Assembly: GCF_009905375.1 (NCBI RefSeq) | Contig: NC_133647.1 | Span: forward strand, 8,625,004 to 8,689,003 | Direction of reading: 5' to 3' | DNA from: Apium graveolens | Taxonomy: Eukaryota > Streptophyta > Magnoliopsida > Apiales > Apiaceae | Length of the DNA: 64,000 bases | Shown here: positions 32,701 through 43,439 of the stretch, one piece after another | How positions within the stretch are numbered: position 1 is the stretch's first letter | Layout of the letters: each line of letters opens with the position of its first letter | Program-made: the position numbers and the translations under genes | The notes under the pieces: generated by a model | Seen by the model: only the letters and a program-made list of their open reading frames with translations | The model's database searches: none | Told to the model about the DNA's origin: nothing

Positions 32701-34456
32701 ATATTCCACTGCCCTCACTACCTGAAGACATAAGGCTTGAACTACCATCTTCTCTACTCATGCTTGTCACCAAGACTAAAGGGGAGATTGAGGATATGAT
32801 TCAACAATCCAGGATGCTCAAGCTAAATCCAAAGAGCCTGTTCAGTTTGGCCAAGGCTCTTCAAGTGCTCAAGTTGATATTGGTAAAGAAAGACTTATCA
32901 AGGCTGCAGAAGGACCAAATCAAGATCAAGAATTCAGTGAACTTCTTGCAGTCTTGAGAATGTCTCTTCAAAATAACTTCATCACATACAAAAAAGCATT
33001 GGTTAAAACTATTAATCAAGTCAAGGCAGTAGTGGTGAATGTTGATAATTATCTACAAAAGAGGATTGTGGTCAATATCAATGATAGTGGTGTAGACAGA
33101 TGCCTTCAAGTCTTTATCTCAAATCTCAGAACTCTTAGGGCATCTGAGCTGGATGTGGTGATTGACAAAGTTCATAGAGTCATCACAGAGGACACTCAGC
33201 TTCTCAATGAACTCAAAAATGCACAAATAGCAGTTTTTCATGAAGCCTATCTATATCCAAACAAATGAGTGTCCTACATATGCCCACAGACCAAGAAGAA
33301 CAAAATCCTTAATGTGCCCAAGAATTGTGTGAGAGGGAACATGAGACTGATCATGACTATTCAATCCGACTTGAAGTATAAAAAGATCAAGAAAATTGAA
33401 GATGAAGAAATGATTATGATTATTGAAAGGTATCTCAGAAATGCTGACACCATGTTGCCATCCACTCAATTTAATCTAAGAAGTGACAAGGATGATGATG
33501 AGCGGAAACATGATGAACAAAAACCTTCTGGCTCAAATCCCAGTCAACCTTCAAGAGCAACTGGTAGTAACAATGAGAAGAAGGAAGGAAATAAGAAAAG
33601 GGGAGAAGAGAGAAGAAGCAAGAAAAGGAATGATGGCTCAGAACCACAACAATCCCTAAAAATCCAAACAACTCTAGCTCAACCCTCAAAGCCAACAACC
33701 TCAATCATCAAACTACCTATAACCTCAAAGCCAAAGTTTCTATATAAATAAACTGCAACCACCTTCTTAAAAACTCCAATCACCTCAAACCAAACATCTC
33801 TCAAGAAAATCACAGACTTACCTTTAGACAAGCCTTCACTCAAAATTCACTACAAAACTGTTTGGAGGAAACCTAAGAAGGCTAATGATGCTGAAAAGGT
33901 ACAAGTTACTGAAAAGACCATTTGGAACTGTTTCAAGCAAAATGACTTTCTACCTTTAAATTGGTGCATCTCAGATGAAGATTATTTTCAACAGCTAGCT
34001 GAGGAAATAGTTAGAGTCTGGGTTGTTACTCTAAAGGCAGTAAAAATCTACTTTCAAGATGGGTCCTTTACTTTTCTTGGCAGCAATTTGATGGACACTT
34101 TCTCTCCAACAGAAATCAAGAGAGTGATAAGTTTGTTGAAGGACAAGGATACTGCTAAAAGAGCATGGAGATCTGTTCTAGCTGAATGGTTGATTGCAAG
34201 GGAGGAAAGAAGAGCAAGGAGTAAAGCAGAATATGAGGAGAAAAAGAGGAGGTATGATGAAGAGATTAAAATGTACATCAAACGATCAGAAGAACTCAAA
34301 GCAAAGGGGATGAGCAGAATCTCCAAAGATGGAAGATTTCTGAATGTAAAAGCTGGCTCATTTTCAAAATTCAGAATTGAAATATTAGATGGTTATCCAA
34401 AGCAAGACAGACTCAAACTGATAGAAGCTCTAACAGGGACTCCAATCATAGAGTAA
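29737..34456 (+). pseudogene. Element A 3' ORF (env-like position), broken
   Basis: Starts MAASNIVPFIPKEANF at 29737. The N-terminal third is globular and matches the 3' ORF of B2 in its key block: ENDVNLALGIPTDKL, a long gap, then REWSFLFDSVIRAF, SGFDNISS and GHYILEELSTRL. A long low-complexity P/T/S/Q region follows, then helical stretches (32000-32960) and a charged C-terminal helix (34160-34300). Stops occur at 29911, 30334, 30874, 30928 and 31357; frame changes occur near 31600 and 32950. No signal peptide, furin site or membrane anchor is visible. The position is that of the env-like ORF of SIRE elements, but an envelope function is not supported by what I see. Confidence 0.7.
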
Positions 34457-34661
34457 CTTGAAATTCTTGTATATTTAAAGGACCTCATTAGAGAAGAATC
34501 AAAAGTTCCAGTCTTTTTCCGATGCTTGTAATTACCCAACTCAAAATCATCTAATGTACATTGCTGTAATTGTGTCAACTTCTATATTAATTTTATTTTC
34601 CATTATAACTTGGGGTTAGTCTTGTTAACAGGCATGAATTTGTGGTAAGCAATCTTCTCAC

Positions 34662-34675
34662 AAATTGGGGGAGAT
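34662..34675 (+). other. Polypurine tract of element A
   Basis: AAATTGGGGGAGAT directly before the 3' LTR. Elements B2 and C have the same motif with small changes. It primes plus-strand DNA synthesis. Confidence 0.9.
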
Positions 34676-36074
34676 TGTTGTGCAAGACATGCATGTACTT
34701 CAACAAGACTAAGTCAAATTGACAACCCTAAGTAAGTTGTATTGTAATCTTATTTTGCATTTTATATTGTAACATTTAAAGTCTGTAAAAATGTCAAAGA
34801 GCAGACTGGGATCTTTTTCTTTGAATAGTATGAAGCCTAAGAATTCTATCTGGAAGAAGATCAAGAAGATCATGCCTTAGAAAAATAATGAAGAAACTTG
34901 GAGTTGAATAAATCTGTTTTGGGAAAAATGTTCTAAGTCAAGATCTCTACAAGTCACATATTTAGTGTTATAGAGAAGTCATTCGAGAACTCCAGAATGA
35001 CTTATAGAGAACTCAGGAAAGCTACTAGAGAACTCAGAGATAACGACAAGCCAAATTGAAGACATGAAGATTGGAGATATCGACAAGTCATTTCTTCACT
35101 AGAGAACTCAGAGACATCGACAAATCAAAATTCACTAGAGAACTCTGAGTTATCGATAAGTCAAATTTCACTAGAGAACTCCGAGAAATCGACAAGTAAA
35201 AATTCACTAGAGAACTCTGAGTTATCGACAAGTCAAATTTCTTTAGAGAACTCTGAGCTATCGACAAGTCAACAAGTCACTAGAGAACTCAGAGATATCG
35301 ATAATCCAAAGTGAATACATGAAGTGGAGAGATCTCGACATGCTAAATTCTCTTATAGAGAACCCAGAGACCTCTATAAGTCAAAACAACTATGGAGTAT
35401 TAGAGATCTCGATAAGCCAATATACTTATCGAGATGTCAAGTTCTCTATATGCCTAACTGGAGATCTCGAGGTAAATCTCAAAGTACAAATTGCAGATCA
35501 ATTTAATATCCAAGATTAACAATCAACAAACAATCCAACCAGCTGGATTGACAAGTCTACAAAAAGCAGCTTGAAGAGTGTGCAAGATCAAGTGTGAAGA
35601 TTAACTGACAAAGGAAGATCAAAGCTAACACAGTATGCAAAGATATGCTAAGCCAGAAATGGAAGATATACTTTTCCTAAAATGGAATGATAAGTGACAA
35701 TTTACTAAAGTGAGTAGCATCTCTTATTGTACACTGTGTAAACCAGTAATTAACCATCATATAAAGTTAACACTGGTGCTTTATTAGTTGTAACAATTGA
35801 GATAAGAAAAATCTTGTATTCTCTCAAGAAAGAAGCTAAGCTCTTTCTCAACAAAGAGCCTAGAAATTTTGTAGCAAAACATTCTTAATTTTAATATAAA
35901 ATTAAGTGAGTTTTGAAAAATCTGTGTTATTCATTGTTGCATGTTTAATTTCAGTCTTAACACATCTTACTACAAGATTTGATTTACTTTGTTCACAGCC
36001 ATAATTATTTTAAGAATAGCAGAAAAACATAAAAATACATTCACCCCCCTCTGTGTGTAATTCATTACCTAACA
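34676..36074 (+). mobile_element. 3' LTR of element A
   Basis: About 1399 bp, TGTTGTGCAAGACATGCATG ... TACCTAACA, aligned over its full length with the 5' LTR but with many substitutions. It has the same repeat-rich U3 and a hairpin at 35403-35438 with one mismatch. Confidence 0.93.
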
Positions 36075-36079
36075 CATAC

Positions 36080-36154
36080 ATTTGGCAACATTTTTGTTTT
36101 AGCCACCAAAGTTCAAAAACATTAAAATTTGGGTATGAATAGTGCAATTTTGTC
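36080..36154. mobile_element. Mutator-type palindromic MITE, right part
   Basis: The sequence ATTTGGCAACATTTTTG ... ATGAATAGTGCAATTTTGTC is the near-perfect inverted partner of 21685-21760. With the left part it makes a MITE of about 210 bp that folds back on itself along almost its whole length. The 5 bp CATAC before it (36075-36079) is the second copy of the target duplication of element A. Confidence 0.85.
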
Positions 36155-36163
36155 TTAAATATA

Positions 36164-36595
36164 TGAGTCCCATACATTATATAAATTAATAATTCCATCT
36201 TACATAAAAATCAAATATTTATTCTAATATGTAGCTTTATAACGGTTTTGTGTTTCTTTCTTATCATGCACATTCAATGTTTAGTTATCAATTTTTTTTG
36301 GCTTTATACTCATAGATATTTGCATATACAACAGTAAAATACCATGGATCATTGTTAACTCTCTTGACATGCATAGTCATATACTGATTATGTTTTTTTA
36401 TTATTGGTTCAATTGTAACAACATCAATTCTCCAGTATATTCATATTCCACCACTAAATCCCTAACCCCTGCTCCTTAATTTTAAAAAGGAAGGAAAGTA
36501 AATGGAGGTTAAGTAAAGTAGTTTCACTTCCCTCCGTAATCATGCTCCCGAGTTTTTAAAATGAGCGAAAGTAAGTGTTAATGAATGCAAATTGA
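36164..36595. other. Intergenic stretch between MITE and LINE remnant
   Basis: AT-rich, no gene seen. Two nearby copies of TTTCACTCCAAAA at about 36601-36626 mark the LINE edge. Confidence 0.5.
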
Positions 36596-38400
36596 ACAAT
36601 CTTTCACTCCAAAACTTTCACTCCAAAAATGGGATGAAAGTACACCAATGCAGTTGATTTATTTGTTCGTACTACATTCCTAAGCGTTGCCACAAAAACT
36701 GACTTCCAACGCCTTGTACGTTCCAAACCATACAAGATATGAGTACCAAGTTCGACATCGGATTTTTATTTCTATCTACCATAAGATTAGGTATTGTCGT
36801 GAGATTAGACTTATAAGCTTCTTTAATCAAACATAATCTTTTATGTATATCATTTGGCAATGACATCGTCATTACCAATTTCCGCTGCTAATGACTTTGA
36901 GGTTATGATGATTTCTGGTTTTTCATGGCCTGAAACACAATTCTCGTACTTCTTTTGGCTTTATTGATATTTGAGGAATTATTTTTTGATAATATTCTTG
37001 TCAGTTTTCAGCCTTTAAGTTTTCTTTTGCAAGAGAATTTGCATTGATATTGTTTGGGATTTCTTTTTTGGTGAATTTGCAGAGAAAATCTTGGTGCACT
37101 TATGGGATTGTTATGATTTTTTTCTGGTCAGATCTCTCTGCATTAAAGGATGACGATGGTTCAAATATATGAGAATCTTCTCCTAATTTGATGGTGTCTT
37201 CCATCACGGAATTTCTTTCCAACAAGTTATTCTCCTCATAATTATTATTTCCTTCATTATCTTCCATATTCAACACGAAAAATCTTGATCCAATCTTTTC
37301 TTTACCTCCTTGATTTTAATTTGAAATTTTACCCCAATTCGTGTTTCCCACCTTGAAAATATTTTGATTTGCTTTTGCCATGATTTGTTGTTTGTCTATT
37401 CGGACATTTTCTAACTGGTTTCTTAACGAGCATCCATGGCCCAAATTCTTCACTTTCTTCAGGTTTATGGTTGTTCTCATCGATTTTAATTGGTCATATA
37501 TATCTAGTGTCATCGTTTCCTTGCACCAAGTCTTTTCCTTTAGCCAGAACTTAGATAATAGGGCTTCAGACAAGTCAATTTCTACTGCAATTCTCATATA
37601 TTGACCTCTATATGTCGTGTTTTTATCAACTCTTAGTACTTTTCCAATTTTTGATCTTATTTTCATGAGAAATTCTCTATCAAAATATTCAACAGAAATG
37701 TTAGGGATTCTCACCCATGTAGAGTATCTTGATAGGAGTCTCGTTCAGAATGAAGTTTAGGATCCATTTTCTGATAGTAAGGTAGCTACCATCAATTAGC
37801 CACGGACCTTAAGTCAGAACAAAGTTGTAGTCATCGGCACTTGTAAATCTTGCAATGAAGAATTTATATCCTATGTCCGTTAGGGTGAGTTCTCCTTTCA
37901 GTTGCCATACTTTCTTCATCCTCTTCATTAAACCATGTATCATAGTTTTCTGTCAAACATCTTGATGATAAAAATATTTCTCCATGGTTTTCTCATTCTT
38001 CTTTTTCCTTTTTTGACTGAAGAGTTACAGGACATTTTTCATTGTCCTTAACTTTTTCATGTGCTACATCAGTCTCGAAAACATCATATTCCTCTTCAAT
38101 CATACTACTCCCTCTTTTGTATCCCTCATTTTGTGATTTCTGCGGCATCTCTCTGAAGGAAAGAGTTTTATTTTGGGTGAATATTGGGAAATATCCCCTC
38201 CTTTCTGTTGAAGGTTCCTCCTTATCATGTTGAGTGTTATTTTTAATCTCCATGGAATAATCCTCATCATGATGGTTTTCTTTACTGAAGATAGATGCAT
38301 GATTTTTCTTTTTAGCTTTTTATTTGATCTAGCTATCTGGTAATGTACTTCTTGAAATTTTAGAATCTCAGACATCAGAGGGAAACTGTGTTATACTAAC
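36596..38400 (-). mobile_element. L1-type LINE remnant (ORF1 and start of ORF2)
   Basis: On the minus strand, ORF1 begins near 38375 (MSEILKFQEVHYQ). It contains a DUF4283-type domain from about 37910 down to about 37480: WQLKGELTLTDIGYKFFIAR, GPWLIDGSYLTIRKWILNF and NISVEYFDREFLMKI. Its 3' part (37480-37050) is K/N-rich and degenerate. Further on, at about 36770-36600, the start of ORF2 is seen as ISCMVWNVQGVGS and, one frame over, FVATLRNVVRTNKSTALV, the first strand and helix of the L1 endonuclease. Nothing of the endonuclease centre or RT follows. Loss of the 3' part is unusual, since LINEs normally lose the 5' end, and points to a later deletion. Confidence 0.8.
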
Positions 38401-38772
38401 TTTTATTGCCATCGATATATGTAGATTTGTTTGATTGTACCGAAAATTAATTTCTACTCGATCTTTCATAATGGGTTATGCATGTTTGCCTCCTATGTTC
38501 ATATTACAAGAGGAAATTGTGCAATATCATTATTTCGGTAAAGACATCCTTGAAATTGGTCACTCAATATCGTCATTTTAGTGAATTTACTCAAGTTTAT
38601 ATATTTATAGCTTAATTGAATTCATGTATTTATAACTTAATTAAATCCATAAATCTTTAATTTACTCAGATTCATGAATGTTGTTTACTCAAATTTGTGA
38701 ATTTTATTTAAGCAAATTATAGATGAAATTATAATATATTTATATATATATAAGGCTACTCTAATAGAAATC
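38401..38772. other. AT-rich intergenic stretch
   Basis: No gene or element recognised. A short ATTCATG/AATT-based near-repeat (38590-38700) is present. Confidence 0.5.
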
Positions 38773-39054
38773 AAATTTAGAATAGAAACTAGAAACCAAA
38801 TAATATCTTTTTTAAATAACTTCGAATTATATCACATATGGTATGCAAATCGATCGTTGAGAGATGGAGAAAAATACAGTGAAGTCAAATTTTTTAAAAA
38901 AACTTACCATTTGACGGGAAAAATCAAATTAAAAATGGAGGGGAAAAGCTGAGATTGTGTGTGTGAAGGTGCAGATTAGTTGGGTGTGATGCTTTTAGAG
39001 GGGGCATTAGATTAGAGTGATCTAATGGCTTAGATTAGTTTCTATTCTAAATTT
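38773..39054. mobile_element. Inverted-repeat element (MITE-like)
   Basis: AAATTTAGAATAGAAACTA (38773-38791) and its exact reverse complement (39036-39054) bracket 244 bp without coding signal. The similarity extends weakly outward, and no clear target duplication is seen, so the true ends and superfamily are open. Confidence 0.55.
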
Positions 39055-39477
39055 AATTTGTATTTGATCATTTGCCATATATTAGAATTCAAAATATATG
39101 TTATAAAACTAAAAATAATATCGATAAATTAATAAATATTGATATATTCATAAATTAATAAATGATTAATTTATCTGTCAATAATTATTTTGATTAATTA
39201 ATAATTTTTTCTGGTGCCAATTCCACTTTCGGCTTCCATCCAATTCTACAACCGTAAAACCAAATAAATTTCAAGAATGAGTAAAAGAAATTAATTTTCT
39301 TACATATTAACTAAAAGTTTAAGTAAGATTATTTTTTAAAATATTTGTCAAAAAATAGGGATCGAGTGTGTGAATATGTTTAAAAATATTGTTAAAACTA
39401 TATAAATAATATCGAGTAGTAACCTTTTAATAACACTCAGGTGAACATTAGGTTAAATATTTAAAAATTCAATGAAT

Positions 39478-39824
39478 CACTATTAGAAAAAATAGAATAG
39501 ACATCACCACTTAGACGTCGGTTGGAATTATCGCCGATGTAAAAAGTGTTTATTACATCGGTTTGGAGCGAACCGATATCTTTTGGTGAACTAATCATCT
39601 TTTTTTTGCACAAGCGATGTTGTAACTATGTTTTTAAAAATATAAGGCTCAGCCCGTGTTCCCCTTTTTCCCCTACCAAATTTTCCATCCCTCTAAAAAT
39701 TCCCCCCTTTTTGCATTATAATATTTTGAACCCCCCTTTTCAACTATATATAAAAACTTAAAATCAAAATCAAAATTAAAACACACACACACACATACAT
39801 ACATATTAGATCAAAAATTAAAAA

Positions 39825-39867
<43 letters not shown>

Positions 39868-39917
39868 AATGTGCCCTCTCCTTTGTTATGCTGTATGTGC
39901 TCAAGAAATACGCGTCT
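39478..39917 (+). mobile_element. CACTA (En/Spm) transposon end, interrupted by element B1
   Basis: The terminal CACTATTAGAAAAAATAG at 39478 is typical of plant CACTA ends. Subterminal repeats of the kind GACGTCGGTT, GCCGATGT, ACATCGGTTT and AACCGATATC follow within 120 bp in both senses. A possible 3-bp duplication AAT precedes it. The other end is not in view; B1 inserted at 39918. Confidence 0.7.
39827..39864. repeat. (CT)n microsatellite
   Basis: About 19 CT units. An (AC)n run precedes it at 39780-39796. Simple repeats inside the CACTA fragment. Confidence 0.95.
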
Positions 39918-41043
39918 TGTTAGGAATATGTTGAAGTCTTGATGATAACTCCCCAAAATATCTTAAGTAGATTTGTTTAGTGTCATTTAGTAGCATTCAA
40001 CGGATAACTACAGTCTTTCTATCCGTTGAAAGAGTAGCTTATGTTAATAAGTATGTAGCACTTTCTATACACTATGATAGTTGGGGGATTTGGTAGTTAT
40101 TATATTTTCTAAGTCATGTTGACTACTAGCAAGATATACAAACTAGGTGGGTTAAGTGTAAATATAAAATGTCTTCTAATTTTGTATAAGTGAAAGAGTA
40201 TCAACTGCTAAGGAAACATCTTCAACTGCTAAACTACAAGCTTCAACGGATGACTCTACAAGTTTCAACGGATAACTCAATATGCCTTCAACAGATAAGC
40301 TAGTCAAGAGGTCTTCAACTGATATTAGATGAAGTTTCAATGGAGGTTAACAATAAAGCTTCAACGGATGACTCTAATATAGTGTCAACGGATGACAACA
40401 ATAAAGTTTCAACGAATAACATCAATGAAGCTTCAACGGATGATCAACAAGATAGAAGTTGACAGTGACTTGACAGATAATGTGGTAGCCTGCTTACAGG
40501 TTTTAGAAGAAAATGAAGCATTTCCATTTTCATGCAAAACAAGGACGTTCAAAGTTGTTGTATCTTACTTGCATTGTATTGGACAGAGAAATAAAGACGC
40601 ATGTGCTTGGACCTAACTAATAGGAATACTATTCTTGTCTTATTGCGTATGTAAACTTGGTTCATATATAAACCAAGTGTAGCAAGAATAACTAGCACAA
40701 CAAGTAGAACAAGAAAGAACTAGAGAGTTAGCAAGCTATATTTTTAGAAAGTACTCTCAAGTTCTAAGTTGTACTAAATTACTTGTAAGCAACTGTGTGC
40801 ATTTTGCATCACAAAGATTTTTTCAAATAAACATATCTAGTGGAAAGACAAATCCACTAGAAAGTTTTTAAAATGTGTGTTTATTTACTTTGTGTTAGTA
40901 TAATACTTCAAAAGCTTAATCTGCATTCTTGCTTATTCAAAACACAGTTGTATATTTATAAAGAGTTTTTCAGAAATAAAAAAAAACAGAAATCCATTCA
41001 ACCCCCTTCTGTAATTCTGTTATTGTATTGTTGGGAAATAATA
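39918..41043 (+). mobile_element. 5' LTR of element B1
   Basis: Starts TGTTAGGAATATG and ends GGGAAATAATA, where family members have GGAATAACA, so the terminal CA is mutated. The motif TCAACGGAT (or ATCCGTTGA) recurs between 39998 and 40440. The TATA box at 40665-40672 lies between ACTTGGTT (40655-40662) and AACCAAGT (40671-40678). Confidence 0.85.
40655..40678 (+). promoter_or_regulatory. B1 core promoter: TATA box inside an 8-bp dyad
   Basis: ACTTGGTT, CATATATA, AACCAAGT. The same dyad with 7-bp arms is in both B2 LTRs (46826-46848 and 58996-59018), and a variant CTTGGT/ACCAAG is in the C LTR (61112-61134). Confidence 0.72.
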
Positions 41044-41045
41044 AT

Positions 41046-41057
41046 TGGTATCAGAGC
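41046..41057 (+). other. Primer-binding site of B1
   Basis: TGGTATCAGAGC, the exact standard match to initiator tRNA-Met, right after the LTR. Confidence 0.93.
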
Positions 41058-41104
41058 ACGCTCTTAACATACAAAGCGTTTAAAGATCAAAGCAATCAAA
41101 CAAC

Positions 41105-43405
41105 ATGAGCAAGAATGATATTGGAGTGAAGATTACAATTCTGGACAAAAACAACTATCATCACTGGAAAGTGAAGATGCACCTTCATCTACTCTCTCAA
41201 GATGAAAGCAATGTCAACTGCATAGAAAATGGACCTCATATTCCTCACAGGGTTGTAACAGATGTTACTGGGAATGAGCAAACTATTCCAAAGCCTAAAG
41301 CAGAATGGACTGATGAAGCTATTGAAGCAATTCATAAAGACAAAAAGGCCATGAACATATTATTCAATGGCCTTGATCAAGACATGTTTGACAATGTCAT
41401 AAATTGCAAAACTGCTTAGGATGTTTGGGACACAGTTCAAGTACTATGTGAGGGAACTGAGCAAGTCAGAGAAAAAAAAATGTAACTTTTCATACAACAG
41501 TATGAATACTTCCATTTTGAAGATGGTGAGTCCCTGAATGATACTTTCGGTAGATTTGAAAAGCTGTTGAATGGACTAAAGTTGTATGAAAGAGTCTACC
41601 AAACCAAGGATTTCAACCTAAAATTTCTAAGGTCTTTTCCAAAGGAATGGAAGCCAATGACTGTCTCTCTCAGAAATTCACTAGAGTATAAGGATTTTAC
41701 ACTTGAGAGATTGTATGGAATTTTGAAGACTTGTGAGCTTGAAATGGAACAAGATGAGCTAATAGAGAAAGGAAGGAAAAAAGGCGGGTCTGTGGTATTG
41801 GTAGCTGAGCATGAGAGAATGGTGAAAATGAAGGTTGAAGCTGTTAAAACTACACCAATCATTAATGTTTGTGAAGGCAGGTCTGAGATAGGCAAGGGAA
41901 AAGGGTTGATGGCTGAAGATGAAAACTGTCCCAGTCAAGATGACATGGATGAAGTTGATGAGCATCTAGCCTTTCTGTTTAGAAGATTTACAAAGCTTAA
42001 ATTTAAGAAAATTCTGGAGCTGTAAAGCCTAATAGAAACATGGTTGATAAAACCAAATTTAAATGTTTCAAGTGTGGGATAAGTGGTCATTTTGCTAATG
42101 AGTGCAGAAAGCCAAATTCTGAAAAGAAAAGGTTTGAGCCTGTAGAGACATAAACTATGTCAACCTTGCTCTCATGGCCAAGTCAGATGAAACTGAGGTT
42201 ATCTCATCTAACAATCAGGTAATCACTATTAATCTTTCACAGCTTTCTAATGATGAATGCAATGATGCTATTAATGATAAGTCAATTGAATTGTATCATT
42301 TGCGTGTCACACTTAAATCACTCACAAAAGAGAACACTCGAATTAAAGAGAATAATCTATTTTTGAGTGACAAAATGCCGCGTTAGAAACTCAATTTATT
42401 GAGTTTGAAAAATTGAAAATCCAGTGTAAAATTGCTAGAGAAGAGTTAACAGAGTCTTTGATGAAAGAAGAAATTATGAGAAAATAGCTTGAACGAGAAA
42501 AAGAAGTCATTAAGGCCTGAAAATCTTCCAGGAATGTTAGTGCGTAAATTGCTAAAGTTCAAGGAATTGAATCATTCTGTGAAGAAGCTTGGAAGAAAGA
42601 CAAGAAGAAACTGAACCCAGATTTAATTGATTGTCTGTCAATGGATGTTGAATCAACGGATGATGAAGCTCATCCATTGAATGATGTAGCTCATCCGTTG
42701 AAGGAGAAAAAGACCATCAACTAAGGAAAGCTAGCAAAGCTAAATGAAAAATATGGTCCAGTAACAAAGAACTTTGTCTCAGGAGAGTCAAGAAAAACCA
42801 AAAATGCTAGTAAGGTGAATGTAGGGCATCTGTCGGTTAAGCAATTGAATGATATGTTCGAAAAGATTGAGGTTAAAATATAATCCAAAAGGAAAACTAA
42901 TAGGAATGGGAAAGTAGGGATTAACAAACACAACAACTACACTTCTGATAAGTATGCACCTAGAAAAAAAAGTGTGAAGTATGGTAGTGTTAATCATCTG
43001 TCTACTAATTGCAAGTCTGTTATGAATGCACTCATATCTGCACCTCCTTCTTTGCCTAACATGCCTATGTCACCTATGCATGCCATGCCTGTTATGCCTC
43101 CCCGGAATTCATATGCACATTTTTCTAATATGTCATTTGCACATAATCCTTACTATGCTGCATTTAATATGCCACAAATATCATATAGCATGCCTTTCTG
43201 GAATAACATGTTTGTACAACCTATGCCATACCATGTTAATCATAATATACATTATAAATCTCAAACTAATCTTGGTTTTCAAAGTCCTACTCCAAATATA
43301 AAGGTTGATCCTCAATCACCTAAGTCTAGTGGTGGAAAGTCTAAGAAACTCAAGAAGAGAAAGCTAACAAAGAAGGACCCGAGGAAACTTGGGTACCAAA
43401 ATTAG
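41105..43405 (+). pseudogene. Element B1 gag
   Basis: ATG 41105 (MSKNDIGVKITILDKNNYHH). Stops include 41417 and 41483, and frame changes occur after 42030 and 42390. Visible: Gag core FLRSFPKEWKPMTVSLRNSL, zinc knuckle CFKCGISGHFANEC at about 42064, a region with the ATCCGTTGA-type motif (42651-42712), and a second knuckle near 42974 that has lost its first pairs (KYGSVNHLSTNC). A hydrophobic, M/P/N-rich tail (43030-43260) is shared with B2. It is collinear with the B2 gag on the other strand, so B2 can be used to read its structure. Confidence 0.85.
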
Positions 43406-43439
43406 CTTTATTTGGTTTTGATGTGTGCAAGGAAACAGA

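Larger units (their letters stand above)
21820..36074 (+). mobile_element. Element A: full-length SIRE/Maximus-type Ty1/copia retrotransposon
   Basis: LTRs at 21820-23209 and 34676-36074, with perfect 5-bp duplications CATAC outside (21815-21819 and 36075-36079). Total 14,255 bp, long for copia but usual for the SIRE/Maximus lineage. Order: LTR, tRNA-Met-type primer site, gag, protease-integrase-RT-RNase H, spacer, about 4.7-kb 3' ORF, polypurine tract, LTR. The two LTRs differ at many positions, and gag, pol and the 3' ORF all carry stops, so this copy is older than B2 and inactive. Confidence 0.95.

Noticed and set aside
39744..39956. Minus-strand frame rich in E and R
   Set aside because: Translation of the (CT)n microsatellite.
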